Source: VRUE01 sp963844395
GTDB lineage: Bacteria > Actinomycetota > Thermoleophilia > Solirubrobacterales > 70-9
DNA length: 64,000 nucleotides
Assembly: GCA_963844395.1 (NCBI GenBank)
Contig: CAWJNX010000001.1
Coordinates: forward strand, 876,436 to 940,435
Direction of reading: 5' to 3'
How positions within the stretch are numbered: the stretch's first letter is position 1; each line of letters opens with the position of its first letter. This document shows positions 25,364 through 33,688 of the stretch, piece by piece. The notes under the pieces were generated by a model. That model ran no database searches. It was given only the letters and a program-made list of their open reading frames with translations, and had not been told where the DNA came from. Both the position numbers and the translations under genes were made by a program.

Positions 25364-25488
25364 CGGCGTCGGCGCTCCATGGCCGGGACCATAGCCGACT
25401 CTGTCGAAAGTAGGAAGTGCTACTGTCCACCGGTACTTGGCGGTCAGAACCGCCCCGCGCAGCGACCCAGCGACCCGAGGAGAGACCC

Positions 25489-26706
25489 ATGGCGACCGCG
25501 ACGACCAACGGCTCGAAAGTCATCAAGCCCGACCACGAGTCGGGCGGCAAGCACTTCATCTTCAGCCAGGAGCACGAAGACCTGCGCGAGTCGATCCAGG
25601 CCTGGGTCAAGAAAGAGCTGTGGCCCCACCGCAACGAGTGGGAGGACACCTACTGGCCGACCGAGAAGATGAAGCGAGCCGGCGAGCTGGGCTTCCTCGG
25701 CCTCTGCTTCCCCGAGGAGTACGGCGGCCAGGGCGGCGACTACTACTACTCGCTGGTCCGCGCCGAGTGCATGAGCTACTCCGGCTCCGGCGGGACCAAC
25801 ATGGGCTTCGCCGTGCAGAGCGACATGGTCCTGCCGCCGATCCACCTGCTTGGCAGCGAGGAGCAGAAACAGCGCTACCTGGTGCCCGGGATCAAGGGCG
25901 AGAAGGTCGGCTGCCTCGGGATCACCGAGCCCGGCGCCGGTTCTGACGTCGCCGGCATCCGCACCACGGCGATCCGCGACGGCGACGAGTACGTGATCAA
26001 CGGCTCCAAGACCTTCATCACCAACGGCCCCCGCGCCGACTTCATTGTCCTCGTCGCCAAGACCGATCCCGAGGAGCGGCATGCCGGCATCACCCTCTTC
26101 GTCATCGACCTGCGCGACGAGAACGGCGAGAAGGTGCCGGGCTTCAGCGTCTCCGCCGAGCTGGAGAAGATGGGCATGCACGCCTCCGACACCGGCGAGC
26201 TGGCCTTCGAAGACGTCCGCGTCCCGGCCGACTCGGTGCTGGGCGAGGTCGGCAAAGGCTTCTACCACATCGCCTGGGAGCTCCAGGGCGAGCGTCTCGT
26301 CGCAGCCGCCGGATCCCACGCCGGCTGCGAGCGGATGATCGAGAAGACCCTCGAGTACGCGAAGGAACGGGAAGCCTTCGGCCGTCCGATCGGCAAGTTC
26401 CAGGCGATCCGCCACAAGTTCGCCGAGATGGCGACCAAGACCGAGGCGGCGAAGCAGTTCACCTACGCGACCGCCTGGCGCTTCGCCAACGGCGAGTACC
26501 CCGTGCGCGAGATCACGATGGCCAAGCTCTTCGCCTCGCGGGTCGGCTGCGAGGTCGCCGACGAGTGCATCCAGATCCTCGGCGGCTACGGCTACATGAA
26601 GGAGTACGAGATCGAGCGCGCCTACCGCGACGTTCGCCTCAACCGGATCGGCGCCGGCACCGACGAGGTCATGCTCGACGTGATCGGCCGCAGCTACGGG
26701 CTGTAG
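25489..26706 (+). CDS. Acyl-CoA dehydrogenase
   Basis: The 405-residue flavoprotein catalyses alpha,beta-dehydrogenation of an acyl-CoA. Marks are LGFLGLCFPEEYGGQGGDYY, the FAD-binding GCLGITEPGAGSDVAG, NGSKTFITNGPRADF, the C-terminal ILGGYGYMKEYEIERAYRD and a final GAGTDEVMLDVIGRSYGL. The ATG at 25489 follows an AGGAGAGACCC ribosome site; the frame is open further upstream but lacks a site. It heads an operon with a SnoaL-like gene and a second acyl-CoA dehydrogenase that is a close relative. Confidence 0.93.
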   Translation: MATATTNGSKVIKPDHESGGKHFIFSQEHEDLRESIQAWVKKELWPHRNEWEDTYWPTEKMKRAGELGFLGLCFPEEYGGQGGDYYYSLVRAECMSYSGSGGTNMGFAVQSDMVLPPIHLLGSEEQKQRYLVPGIKGEKVGCLGITEPGAGSDVAGIRTTAIRDGDEYVINGSKTFITNGPRADFIVLVAKTDPEERHAGITLFVIDLRDENGEKVPGFSVSAELEKMGMHASDTGELAFEDVRVPADSVLGEVGKGFYHIAWELQGERLVAAAGSHAGCERMIEKTLEYAKEREAFGRPIGKFQAIRHKFAEMATKTEAAKQFTYATAWRFANGEYPVREITMAKLFASRVGCEVADECIQILGGYGYMKEYEIERAYRDVRLNRIGAGTDEVMLDVIGRSYGL

Positions 26707-26728
26707 GAAAGGGTCGAGTCCGTCCCCC

Positions 26729-27217
26729 GTGTCGCACGTGGACCACATCCGCTCCTACTACGCGGCGCTGAACACGGGCGATGCCGAGGCAGTCGCCTCT
26801 CACTTCACCGAGGACGCGGTCCATTACTACACGCGGCTCGGGCCGCACGATGGCGCCGAGACGATCGGCAGCTATGCCGCCCTGGCTGTGGAGAGCATCG
26901 ACGGGCAGTGGTACGTCGAGAACGCGATCGAGCAGGGCGACCAGGTCACCATCGAGTGGACGATGACCTGGCGCCATCCAGAGAGCGGCGAGCGACGGCT
27001 CGACCGTGGCACCGAGTGGTTCCTCATCCGCGACGGCAAGATCGCCGAGGTGCGCGCCTACCACCACGGCGGCAAGAAGAACCCGCAGGGTGACCTGCTG
27101 GGCTTCGACCACAAGGGGCGCGGCTACACGATGCTCGAGAAATGGAAGGCGCCGACCGGCCGCACTCGCAGCGGCGCGGGTGACGGTGCAGAGAACGTGC
27201 GAGGGGTCGAGGCTTGA
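26729..27217 (+). CDS. SnoaL/NTF2-like protein
   Basis: The 162-residue product has an NTF2-like cone fold: IRSYYAALNTGDAEAVASHF, FTEDAVHYYTRLGPHDG, then TEWFLIRDGKIAEVRAYHH. Such proteins are small isomerase, hydrolase or ligand-binding domains; no catalytic assignment can be made. The start is a GTG 22 bp after the first acyl-CoA dehydrogenase. The C-terminal 25 residues are low-complexity. The stop overlaps the TTG of the second acyl-CoA dehydrogenase (TTGA). Confidence 0.8.
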   Translation: MSHVDHIRSYYAALNTGDAEAVASHFTEDAVHYYTRLGPHDGAETIGSYAALAVESIDGQWYVENAIEQGDQVTIEWTMTWRHPESGERRLDRGTEWFLIRDGKIAEVRAYHHGGKKNPQGDLLGFDHKGRGYTMLEKWKAPTGRTRSGAGDGAENVRGVEA

Positions 27218-28392
27218 CGGTCGTCAAGGACAGTGGGCAGCGCGCCACCCTGCCGCCCTTCAACGAGGAGCACGAGGAGCTTCGCGAGACGGTGAGCCGC
27301 TTCGTCGCCAGGGAGATCGCGCCCAACGTCAACGAGTGGGAGGCGGCGCGCGAATTCCCCCGCGAGCTGTATGGGCGCTGCGCCGAGGTCGGCTTCCTGG
27401 GCCTCAAGTTCCCCGAGGAGTACGGCGGCCAGGGCGGCACCCACCTGCACGACGCGGTATGGGTCGAGGAGCTGGCCCGCTCGGGCGGCTCGGGCGGCGT
27501 CGCCGCCGGCCTCAATGCCCACACCTCGATCGCGCTGCCGCCGATCTTCAACTTCGGCACCGAGGAGCAGAGGCAGCGCTGGCTGGTGCCCGGGATCGCC
27601 GGCGAGAAGATCGGCGCGCTGGGGATCACCGAGCCGGGCGCCGGCTCCGACGTCGCCGGCATCTCCACCTTCGCCAAGCGGGTCGACGGCGGCTACGTCG
27701 TCAACGGCTCGAAGACCTTCATCACCAACGGCGTCCGCGCCGACTTCCTCGTCTGCGCCTGCAAGACGACCCAGGAGGGCAGCCACCACGGCATCTCCTT
27801 CCTCGTCCTCGAGCGCGAGATGCCCGGCTACGAGGTGGCGCAGAAGCTGGAGAAGATGGGCTGGCACTCCTCCGACACGGGGGAGCTCGCTTTCACCGAT
27901 GTAGAGGTCCCGGCCGAGAACTTGCTCGGGGTGGAGAACGAGGGCTTCAAGCAGATCATGGCCAACTTCGCCTGGGAGCGGCTGCTGATGGCGATCGGCG
28001 CGGTCGGCGCGATGCAGCGCCTGATCGAGATCAGCGTCTCCTACGCCCTCGACCGCGAAGCCTTCGGCCGCCCGATCGGCAAGTTCCAGGCGATCCGCCA
28101 CCAGGTGGCGGAGATGGCGACCAAGGCCGAGGCCGCCCGCGCCCTCACCTACAACTCCCTGCGCCTCTTTCACGAGGGTCACGACTGCATCCGCGAGGTC
28201 ACGATGGCCAAGCTCGTAACCCAGCGCGCCGTCCTGGAGATAGCCGACCAATCCCTACAGATCCACGGCGGCTACGGCTACATGCGTGAGTACGGCATAG
28301 AGCGAGCCGTCCGCGACGCCCGCCTAGGCCCAATAGGCGGCGGCACCGACGAGATCATGAAGGAGATCCTCGGCAAGCAGATGGGGTTGTAG
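27214..28392 (+). CDS. Acyl-CoA dehydrogenase; 3' end is the integration site of a mobile element
   Basis: The 392-residue flavoenzyme resembles the one at 25489-26706: LGFLGLKFPEEYGGQGGTHL, GALGITEPGAGSDVAGI, NGSKTFITNGVRADF, IHGGYGYMREYGIERAVRD and a final GGTDEIMKEILGKQMGL. The TTG start overlaps the upstream stop. The last 13 codons and stop lie in the 46-bp direct repeat 28355-28400, whose second copy is at 33823-33868; the integrated element keeps the gene whole. The integrase frame runs across this end on the other strand. Confidence 0.93.
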   Translation: MTVVKDSGQRATLPPFNEEHEELRETVSRFVAREIAPNVNEWEAAREFPRELYGRCAEVGFLGLKFPEEYGGQGGTHLHDAVWVEELARSGGSGGVAAGLNAHTSIALPPIFNFGTEEQRQRWLVPGIAGEKIGALGITEPGAGSDVAGISTFAKRVDGGYVVNGSKTFITNGVRADFLVCACKTTQEGSHHGISFLVLEREMPGYEVAQKLEKMGWHSSDTGELAFTDVEVPAENLLGVENEGFKQIMANFAWERLLMAIGAVGAMQRLIEISVSYALDREAFGRPIGKFQAIRHQVAEMATKAEAARALTYNSLRLFHEGHDCIREVTMAKLVTQRAVLEIADQSLQIHGGYGYMREYGIERAVRDARLGPIGGGTDEIMKEILGKQMGL

Positions 28393-29562
28393 GGATTAGC
28401 AGGGGTTTCCTGCGAATCCTCCGCCTCGTCTGAGGCAGGCGGACACGATTCGGACACATCGCGCCGCGCCTGCTCGATCTGATCCTCGGCAGACACGCGC
28501 TCGGCGATGTCGAACTCATCGAAGACGTGTGCGTAGACGTCGAGCGTCATGGTCGGCGAGTGCCCGGCCTGCCGCGCGACCTCGACCACGCTGCGGCCTT
28601 CGTGGATCAGGAGCGAAACGAAGCTGTGGCGCAGGTCGTACGGGCGAGCCCCCTCCAAGCCGACGGCGCGACAGGCGGGTGCCCAGGCGTCACGGTGCCA
28701 GGTCTGCCAGGCCGGGTCGTTCCAGACGCCGCCTGAGCCGTTCGGGAACAGGAGCGCGCCATCGTCGGCCTGGTCAAGCGAGCGCCGCCACCCGGATAGG
28801 TCGTCGGCCAGCGGGGCCAGCAGGCGAACCGTCCGCGCCTGACCGGTCTTGGTCGTCTTGACGCCGCCCTGGCCGTCAGCGGCCTTCTCGACCAACAGCG
28901 TCCGCTCGCGCACATCGCCCCAGCGCAGCGCAAGCGCCTCCTGGGGGCGCAGCCCGGCGTAGGCGAGCAATCCGGACCAGCGCCGCATCCCGAGCGCCGT
29001 GCTTGCGCCTCTTGGCGGCGACAGCGCGCAGCTGCTCCACGGTAAGCGGCGACAGCGGTCGCACCTCTCGCTGCCTTCGGACCTTCGGCTTCTGCACTGC
29101 CTTGACCGGGTTGTGGCCGATCCGCCGCCACTCGACCGCTCGCCGCAGCACGCCCTGGAGAAGCGCAAGCGCCCGGTAGATGGTCGGCTGCCCCACCCCA
29201 TCGGCTTCCAGCTCGGCCCGGAAGCGCTCGACAACCTCCGGCGTGATCGCGCTGAGGCGCATCGAGCCGAGCCGCGGCAAGACGTGTCGATCCCAAAGGC
29301 CCGCGTAGCTGCGAAGAGTGCGCGCCGCAAGGTTGGGAACCGCGTAGAGCTTCCACCACTCCTGCGCGAAGTCGGTGAGCGTTTCCCGCCCGCCCGTAAG
29401 CAAGTCCAGGTCACCGGTGCGCTTGCGCCGCACGACCTCGGCATCGAAGGCATCCGCGTCGCGCTTGCGGCCGACCACTTTCGAGCGAGCCCGCCCCTGC
29501 TCGTCGCGCCAGCGCACCCGCCAAACGGCCCCGCCCTTCCGCTCAACCCGTTCGACGCTCAT
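28278..29562 (-). CDS. int: Tyrosine recombinase (integrase), one frame break
   Basis: The recombinase cuts and rejoins att sites. Residues 1-200 hold the arm-binding and core-binding parts (AVWRVRWRDEQGRARSKVVG, then TLTDFAQEWWKLYAVPNLAA). The catalytic domain shows Arg in AYAGLRPQEALALRWGD, His-x-x-Arg in RPYDLRHSFVSLL, and the His and Tyr of ARQAGHSPTMTLDVYAHVF. A single extra base near 28968 splits the two parts into different frames; both are well conserved, so a consensus error is likely. The 3' end reads through the att core into the antisense of the dehydrogenase gene and stops at 28278. In a circular element it would instead end with an acidic tail encoded at 33725-33822. Confidence 0.85.
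28355..28400. repeat. attL core, 46-bp direct repeat
   Basis: The 46 bases beginning TCATGAAGGAGATCCTCGGC and ending GGGATTAGC are identical to 33823-33868. They cover the last 13 codons and stop of the acyl-CoA dehydrogenase and 8 bases after it. The integrase gene lies directly beside this copy. Confidence 0.92.
28442..28460. repeat. Candidate integrase arm site, left
   Basis: GACACGATTCGGACACATC is nearly repeated at the other end of the element (33689-33707, GACACAATCCGGACACATC). Both hold two GGACAC-like units about ten bases apart. Such direct repeats near attachment cores are typical arm-type sites for tyrosine integrases. Confidence 0.45.
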
Positions 29563-29571
29563 CCACCCCGC

Positions 29572-30216
29572 CTAGCCTTCCGCGCTCTCATCGAGCAGGA
29601 CGCGCAGGCTGCCCTGCGCCCCAGCGGTTCGACCCCGAGATCGCCGAGGTGTTGACGGATCTGCTCCCCGCGTTTCCTCGGCGATCCACCGCTCCAGCTC
29701 TGCCGGATGCACGCGAAGCCGATGACAGAGTCGCGCCGCCCGCAGCTCTCCCCGAGCAATCGCCCGGTAGACCGCCCGACGCGAAAGCCCGCAAGCGCGG
29801 GCAACGTCCTCCGGCGACAACATGGGCTCGATCTCGATGTGGTTCTCGTCGCGCATTTCCTCTGCACCCCACCTGTCCATTGAGAGCGCCAAATGCATCG
29901 GCTCGGACACGAAATCGACCGACCGCCAGCGAGATCGCCGCGCGGCCATACAGGCGGCCGCCGCACGGCGAAGCCGTGCCAAAATCGGCCGCCAGCCGTC
30001 CGGCGAAAAAGAGCCGCCCCAGGCGTCAAACCGGAGGGTTCCCAGTGTGTCGTGCTGTTGAGTGCGGGTTACAGGGACGCTTTGAGAGGTCCACGGCAGG
30101 CTCTCGGGTGCCTTGGTCGAGTCTTGCTCTGATGCTTTTCTGGTTTGAACTTGGGCTGGGCGATCTGGATTGCTTCTGCTTGGTTGCTGCTGATGGTTTC
30201 TGGCATCGCCTCTCAT
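29572..30216 (-). CDS. Excisionase-like helix-turn-helix protein, possibly with an unknown N-terminal part
   Basis: The C-terminal part (MLSPEDVARACGLSRRAVYR, then AIARGELRAARLCHRLRV and HPAELERWIAEETRG) is a MerR-like DNA-binding domain of the excisionase (Xis) family that directs integrase. Two starts are possible. The ATG at 30216 overlaps the stop of the upstream Xre gene (ATGA), giving 214 residues with a polar, unrecognised N-terminal 120. The ATG at 29856 has a good ribosome site (AGAGGAA) and gives the 94-residue domain alone. It is 9 bp before the integrase start. I favour the short form being made at least in part. Confidence 0.65.
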   Translation of the reverse strand: MRGDARNHQQQPSRSNPDRPAQVQTRKASEQDSTKAPESLPWTSQSVPVTRTQQHDTLGTLRFDAWGGSFSPDGWRPILARLRRAAAACMAARRSRWRSVDFVSEPMHLALSMDRWGAEEMRDENHIEIEPMLSPEDVARACGLSRRAVYRAIARGELRAARLCHRLRVHPAELERWIAEETRGADPSTPRRSRGRTAGAQGSLRVLLDESAEG

Positions 30217-30494
30217 TGCCTCGCCTCGGGCCGAGGCGGGAGCGTGAACGCTCCGGCCTGAGTGCTGCCGGCCTTCCAGACGATCCCGTCCAGCAGATCG
30301 CAAGGCGAGACTTCCAGGGCACCGGCGAGTTTGATCAGCGTGTCGATTCGGGGCACGCGAGTTCCCCGCTCCAGCAAGCTGATCTCCGTGCGATGGAGAG
30401 AGGCGCGGATGCCAAGCTCCTCCTGGCTGAGACTGGCTCGTTCTCGCGTATGGACGAGATTTGCAGCGAAACGTCGAGCCACCTCCATGGTCAT
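30213..30494 (-). CDS. Xre family DNA-binding protein
   Basis: The 93-residue protein is a classic Xre/Cro helix-turn-helix: RRFAANLVHTRERASLSQEE, then LGIRASLHRTEISLLERGTR and VPRIDTLIKLAGALEVSPCD. Start and stop each overlap a neighbour by ATGA (30492-30494 and 30213-30216), placing it in the middle of a coupled operon that leads to excisionase and integrase. It may act as the element's control protein for that operon. Confidence 0.8.
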   Translation of the reverse strand: MTMEVARRFAANLVHTRERASLSQEELGIRASLHRTEISLLERGTRVPRIDTLIKLAGALEVSPCDLLDGIVWKAGSTQAGAFTLPPRPEARQ

Positions 30495-30787
30495 TTGTCT
30501 CTCCACAGCCGCTCGAAATAGACCGCGGAGCGCGTCGGCATGACGAGGACTCCATTACTGCGCAGAAGGCCGACGGCCGTGAGGTCCCGCACGGCACGGG
30601 CGAGCGCATCGCCTTCCGCGAAGTCCTCGGGGTCCTCACAGACCTCGGCGGCAAGCTCGGGGAACGTGAGGTGGATCGGATGCAGCGAGAGGACGTGCCG
30701 TAGAACGGCGCGCTCGGTCCGTTCGTCTTCTTGGGCTGGGGTAAGCGGATCGCCTGAGCCGCGATCCGTAGGCTGGGAACAGGACAT
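30491..30787 (-). CDS. Small protein with a winged-helix-like fold
   Basis: The 98-residue product is the first gene of the integrase operon. Its middle (HLTFPELAAEVCEDPEDFAE, then LARAVRDLTAVGLLRSNGVL) has the spacing of a winged helix, and the end is RSAVYFERLWRDK. It is not a family I can name. The stop overlaps the Xre start by ATGA. A DNA-binding or adaptor role in element control is inferred from fold and place. Confidence 0.65.
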   Translation of the reverse strand: MSCSQPTDRGSGDPLTPAQEDERTERAVLRHVLSLHPIHLTFPELAAEVCEDPEDFAEGDALARAVRDLTAVGLLRSNGVLVMPTRSAVYFERLWRDK

Positions 30788-30993
30788 GGGAGCTGAACCC
30801 CCTGCGTCTCAGGCGGCCCGTCGTGTTTGCGCACGGCGGGTCGCCGCTTCTTGGAGCCGGCAGGTCGATACCGTTCCCGCTGCGGCCGGCCTGGTGAGAG
30901 CTATGCCGGTCGCCACGGGGCCGGTGTTCACGCACGCGGCCCCACTTATGTCCCGCAGAGCCTAGCAAAGCCTGCGTACATGTTTGTAGAGCG
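30788..30993. promoter_or_regulatory. Divergent control region of the element
   Basis: This 206-bp non-coding stretch separates the integrase operon from a divergent Xre gene, as in phage immunity regions. An inverted TACAT...ATGTA pair at about 30977-30999 (TACATGTTTGTAGAGCGATGTA) overlaps the start of the Xre gene and is a possible operator. No other clear motif was found. Confidence 0.4.
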
Positions 30994-31278
30994 ATGTATG
31001 CAGCAGCCTTTAGCGCTGACGCTTCTGAGAACGTGCAGCCGATGCGCCGCTCAGAGCGACCTCAACCTGCCCTTGGCGAGGCCGTTCGCCAGCTTCGTGA
31101 GAAGCGCGGCGCAACCCAGGAGGCCATCGCCCGCGACGCCGGCATCACGACCGCCACCCTCTCCCTGATCGAGCGCGGCCAGGCCAACCCGACCTGGGAC
31201 ACCATGAAGAAGATCGCCGCCTCTCTCGGCTCCTCCATGGGAGAGCTAGGCAAGCTCACTGATGGCCTCGAGAACTGA
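30994..31278 (+). CDS. Xre family repressor candidate
   Basis: The 94-residue protein has a helix-turn-helix (ALGEAVRQLREKRGATQEAI, then ARDAGITTATLSLIERGQAN and PTWDTMKKIAASLGSSMGEL). It is divergent from the integrase operon and is the best candidate for the element's repressor. A closely similar protein is encoded just outside the right end at 33871. The ATG at 31042 is an alternative start that would remove 16 residues. Confidence 0.8.
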   Translation: MYAAAFSADASENVQPMRRSERPQPALGEAVRQLREKRGATQEAIARDAGITTATLSLIERGQANPTWDTMKKIAASLGSSMGELGKLTDGLEN

Positions 31279-31327
31279 GCGGACCGCTGGTGGGAGTACG
31301 AGCGGGTAGGCCAGATTTGGGAAAGGA

Positions 31328-31349
31328 GGCGGAATCATTTGGTTCCGCC
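31328..31349. promoter_or_regulatory. Hairpin before the cargo genes
   Basis: GGCGGAA, eight bases, then TTCCGCC forms a perfect 7-bp stem 32 bp before the first cargo gene. It could be a terminator for the Xre gene or an operator for the cargo promoter. Confidence 0.4.
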
Positions 31350-31381
31350 GCGACATCGGTCAAGATACGTATGGGATTTCG

Positions 31382-31879
31382 ATGGATGAGAAAACTTTCA
31401 AAGAACTAGCCGGCCGCTTGAAAAAGGCGAGCGTTGTGATCGAGAAGCTCGACCCGGTTATCCGAGAGGACGCGTGGAAGATGTTGCGCCCATTTGTCAG
31501 ACCCGACGCGAAGGATTCAGGGTCGATCCGCTCGGAGAACGGAGGCGCTGGCGGCGAAGGACCTCCGCCGCCGGATTCGAGCGAGGACGACTTGATCGAG
31601 AAGTTCGAGAGCGAGAAAGAGGCGGAGAACCTTTATCTGACCCTCGCCATTCTCTACAAGCGTCATGGAAAGGGGCCATTCTCTCTGGACGTGATCCGCG
31701 CCGCAGGGACGTCACTCAATCTTTCGCTGCCTGAGCGGCCCGACACGACCCTAAGGAACAGCACGAGAAAAGTCGTGCGTAAACAGGGGAACGGCTACAA
31801 GGTTCAGCCTGGTGGCGAAAAGTGGCTCAAAGAGAAATATGGAGTCGCTAAGGGCAAGCAGCCTATCTCGGATGACTAG
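31382..31879 (+). CDS. Cargo protein with C-terminal winged-helix-like domain
   Basis: The 165-residue protein is not a known family to me. The first 60 residues are a charged helical part (FKELAGRLKKASVVIEKLDP); a glycine/proline/acid linker follows (GGAGGEGPPPPDSSEDD). Residues about 75-155 (LYLTLAILYKRHGKGPFSLD, then RNSTRKVVRKQGNGYKVQPG and GEKWLKEKYGV) look like a winged helix and resemble the N-terminal part of the next gene's product. The two genes overlap by one base (TAGTG), so they are coupled. Base composition is lower in GC than the chromosome around it. Confidence 0.65.
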   Translation: MDEKTFKELAGRLKKASVVIEKLDPVIREDAWKMLRPFVRPDAKDSGSIRSENGGAGGEGPPPPDSSEDDLIEKFESEKEAENLYLTLAILYKRHGKGPFSLDVIRAAGTSLNLSLPERPDTTLRNSTRKVVRKQGNGYKVQPGGEKWLKEKYGVAKGKQPISDD

Positions 31880-32613
31880 TGACGCTTGCGGAGTTCTTGC
31901 ATCCGACGCGGCGTAGCTCGAAGCGAGAGCAGATTCTTGCCACGCTCTTTTACTTCAAACATCATGCTGGCCGAGATGACGCGACTGTCCGCGAAATTCG
32001 AGAGGGCTTGGTCCAAGCGAATATCCCTCGCTCTCGCAAAGCAAACTTGAGCGACGCCTTGGCTGGTGCAATCCCGCTTGTAGACAAATTGGGCGGTGGG
32101 CATTGGCGGATCACCAAAAGCGGTGAAGATCATGTCCGCGAGGAGCTGGCCCTTCCGGACGAACTGCCGCAAGTTCAAGAGGACGTAAGCACGCTGCTGC
32201 ATTTGTCCCGCTCACTCGCCGACGAAACGGTGCAAGAGTATGTAGATGAGGCAATTAAATGCCTTCAGGCCGGAGCCAGACGTGCTGCCGTCGTATTCCT
32301 ATGGAGCGGCGCGGTTCATGAGATGCGTGAGCGCGTATGGAACAACGGCAAGCGACAGATTGAGGAAGCCCTTCAGCAGCGGAATCCGAAGGCTCGATTC
32401 CGACGGAAGGACGACTTTTCAGTCGTGAAGGACAGCGCCCTCATTGAGCTCACCGGCGATTTTTCGATTTTCGACAAGTCGCAGAGGAAGCGATTGGCTG
32501 AGGGTCTCGACCTCCGAAACGATTGTGGGCATCCGGTGAAGTATCGGCCTCGTGAGAAGAAGGTATCGAGCTTCATCGAGGACGTTCTGCAGGTGGTGTT
32601 TGACGCAACCTGA
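31879..32613 (+). CDS. Cargo protein: winged helix plus HEPN-like domain
   Basis: The 244-residue product starts at a GTG that overlaps the upstream stop. Residues about 15-85 form a winged-helix-like domain (REQILATLFYFKHHAGRDDA, ending GGGHWRITKSGEDHVREEL). The rest is helical; RAAVVFLWSGAVHEMRERVW and the late LRNDCGHPVKYRPREKK match the layout of HEPN domains, whose RNases use an R-x4-H motif (here Arg213 to His218, RNDCGH). HEPN proteins are frequent in toxin-antitoxin and antiphage systems. An RNA-cleaving effector paired with the upstream gene as its partner or sensor is my inference. Confidence 0.65.
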   Translation: MTLAEFLHPTRRSSKREQILATLFYFKHHAGRDDATVREIREGLVQANIPRSRKANLSDALAGAIPLVDKLGGGHWRITKSGEDHVREELALPDELPQVQEDVSTLLHLSRSLADETVQEYVDEAIKCLQAGARRAAVVFLWSGAVHEMRERVWNNGKRQIEEALQQRNPKARFRRKDDFSVVKDSALIELTGDFSIFDKSQRKRLAEGLDLRNDCGHPVKYRPREKKVSSFIEDVLQVVFDAT

Positions 32614-32652
32614 GGGAACTTGCTTGACAGAGAAACGAGGCGGGGCCGGCGT

Positions 32653-32823
32653 TTAGCCGGACCCGTTGGTCCTCTGGCCGAGCCTCGTGACGTCGCTCGC
32701 CTGGCCCTCGCGGAGACGACGCTTAACGCGCTTGGCGTACTCCTCCGGGGAAATCTCCTCCCGGAGCAGGCGGAGATACTCCTCGGAGGGGCCGGTGGGT
32801 ACTGCGCCGCCGTTCGTTGCCAT
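32653..32823 (-). CDS. Small hypothetical protein
   Basis: The 56-residue product (MATNGGAVPTGPSEEYLRLL, then REEISPEEYAKRVKRRLREG) has a strong ribosome site (GGCGAAGGAC before the ATG). The EEYxxxLxxxxISPEEYxxxV pattern occurs in short actinobacterial proteins carried near mobile genes, with no known role. It lies downstream of the GAF gene on the same strand and converges on the HEPN-like gene. Confidence 0.6.
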   Translation of the reverse strand: MATNGGAVPTGPSEEYLRLLREEISPEEYAKRVKRRLREGQASDVTRLGQRTNGSG

Positions 32824-32871
32824 TGTCCTTCGCCTTTCCGTTCCTGGTCTCGCCATAAGGACCTCCAGAGT

Positions 32872-33630
32872 CTAGTGCTCGCCCCCGTCGTCATCTGATG
32901 TCGGCCTCGCCAAGCTCCAGACGACGCCGATTATCGAGCCGAGAACGTCGATGTACATCAGCTCTGATGGGAGAAACGCGTGCTTCTTCGTAGACAGAAC
33001 GCTCAAGATCGCGACGATCTCGCTCCCCACCCGCACCGGCGCGCATGCCAGAGAGCCATACTCCCGGCCGGGGCGTGCCTGCGGATGGGGTGTCCACCGC
33101 GGGTCTGCCTCGACGTCGTTCGTCCATAGCATCTCGCCGCCGACGAGCACGTGACCAGCGAAGGAACCTGTAGTCGGAAGCTCGAACTTTTGGCGGGCCT
33201 CCAGCGAATGTCCAGCCTCGAACAACATCGAGAAGCGGCCGCCTTCAGGCAGGAGCACCGAGAGCCGGATCTCCTCTCCTTTGCGCTTGGGCGCCACGAG
33301 CCACTGTCGGGCGGGAACGAGAATCCCCCGCTCGATGAATGCCTCGGCGCTGACGCCGGGGATATCGCCGGTGACGATCTTCTGGAGCGCTTCGAGAATC
33401 TCGCGGACATGGTCAACGTAGAACGGCTCAAGGTTCTCTCCGGCCTCCGCGATCCTGCCGGCAATGAATGCGACTGGGAGGAAAATAGCCACGGCGATAA
33501 GAACCCAAAGGGGAACTGGCGCATCGAGGATGCCGGTAGCGAGAGATAGCAGCGTGATGACGCCACCGACAATCAGAGCCAGGATCACACCCCGGGCGAT
33601 CTCACTAGGCGATGGAAGCACGGACGGCAT
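32872..33630 (-). CDS. Membrane-anchored GAF domain protein
   Basis: The 252-residue product has two membrane segments near the start (ARGVILALIVGGVITLLSLA and VLIAVAIFLPVAFIAGRIAE). A cytosolic linker and a GAF-type ligand domain follow, with GSFAGHVLVGGEMLWTNDVE and EYGSLACAPVRVGSEIVAIL typical of GAF sensors. It has no output domain. It ends 49 bp from the small gene at 32653-32823. A sensory role for the element's cargo is plausible but unproven; a bystander gene is equally possible. Confidence 0.7.
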   Translation of the reverse strand: MPSVLPSPSEIARGVILALIVGGVITLLSLATGILDAPVPLWVLIAVAIFLPVAFIAGRIAEAGENLEPFYVDHVREILEALQKIVTGDIPGVSAEAFIERGILVPARQWLVAPKRKGEEIRLSVLLPEGGRFSMLFEAGHSLEARQKFELPTTGSFAGHVLVGGEMLWTNDVEADPRWTPHPQARPGREYGSLACAPVRVGSEIVAILSVLSTKKHAFLPSELMYIDVLGSIIGVVWSLARPTSDDDGGEH

Positions 33631-33688
33631 GACCGGTGATCCTAGTCCTGGGCTCGGCGTTCACCAGAGGCTGCCAACCTCAGATGCA

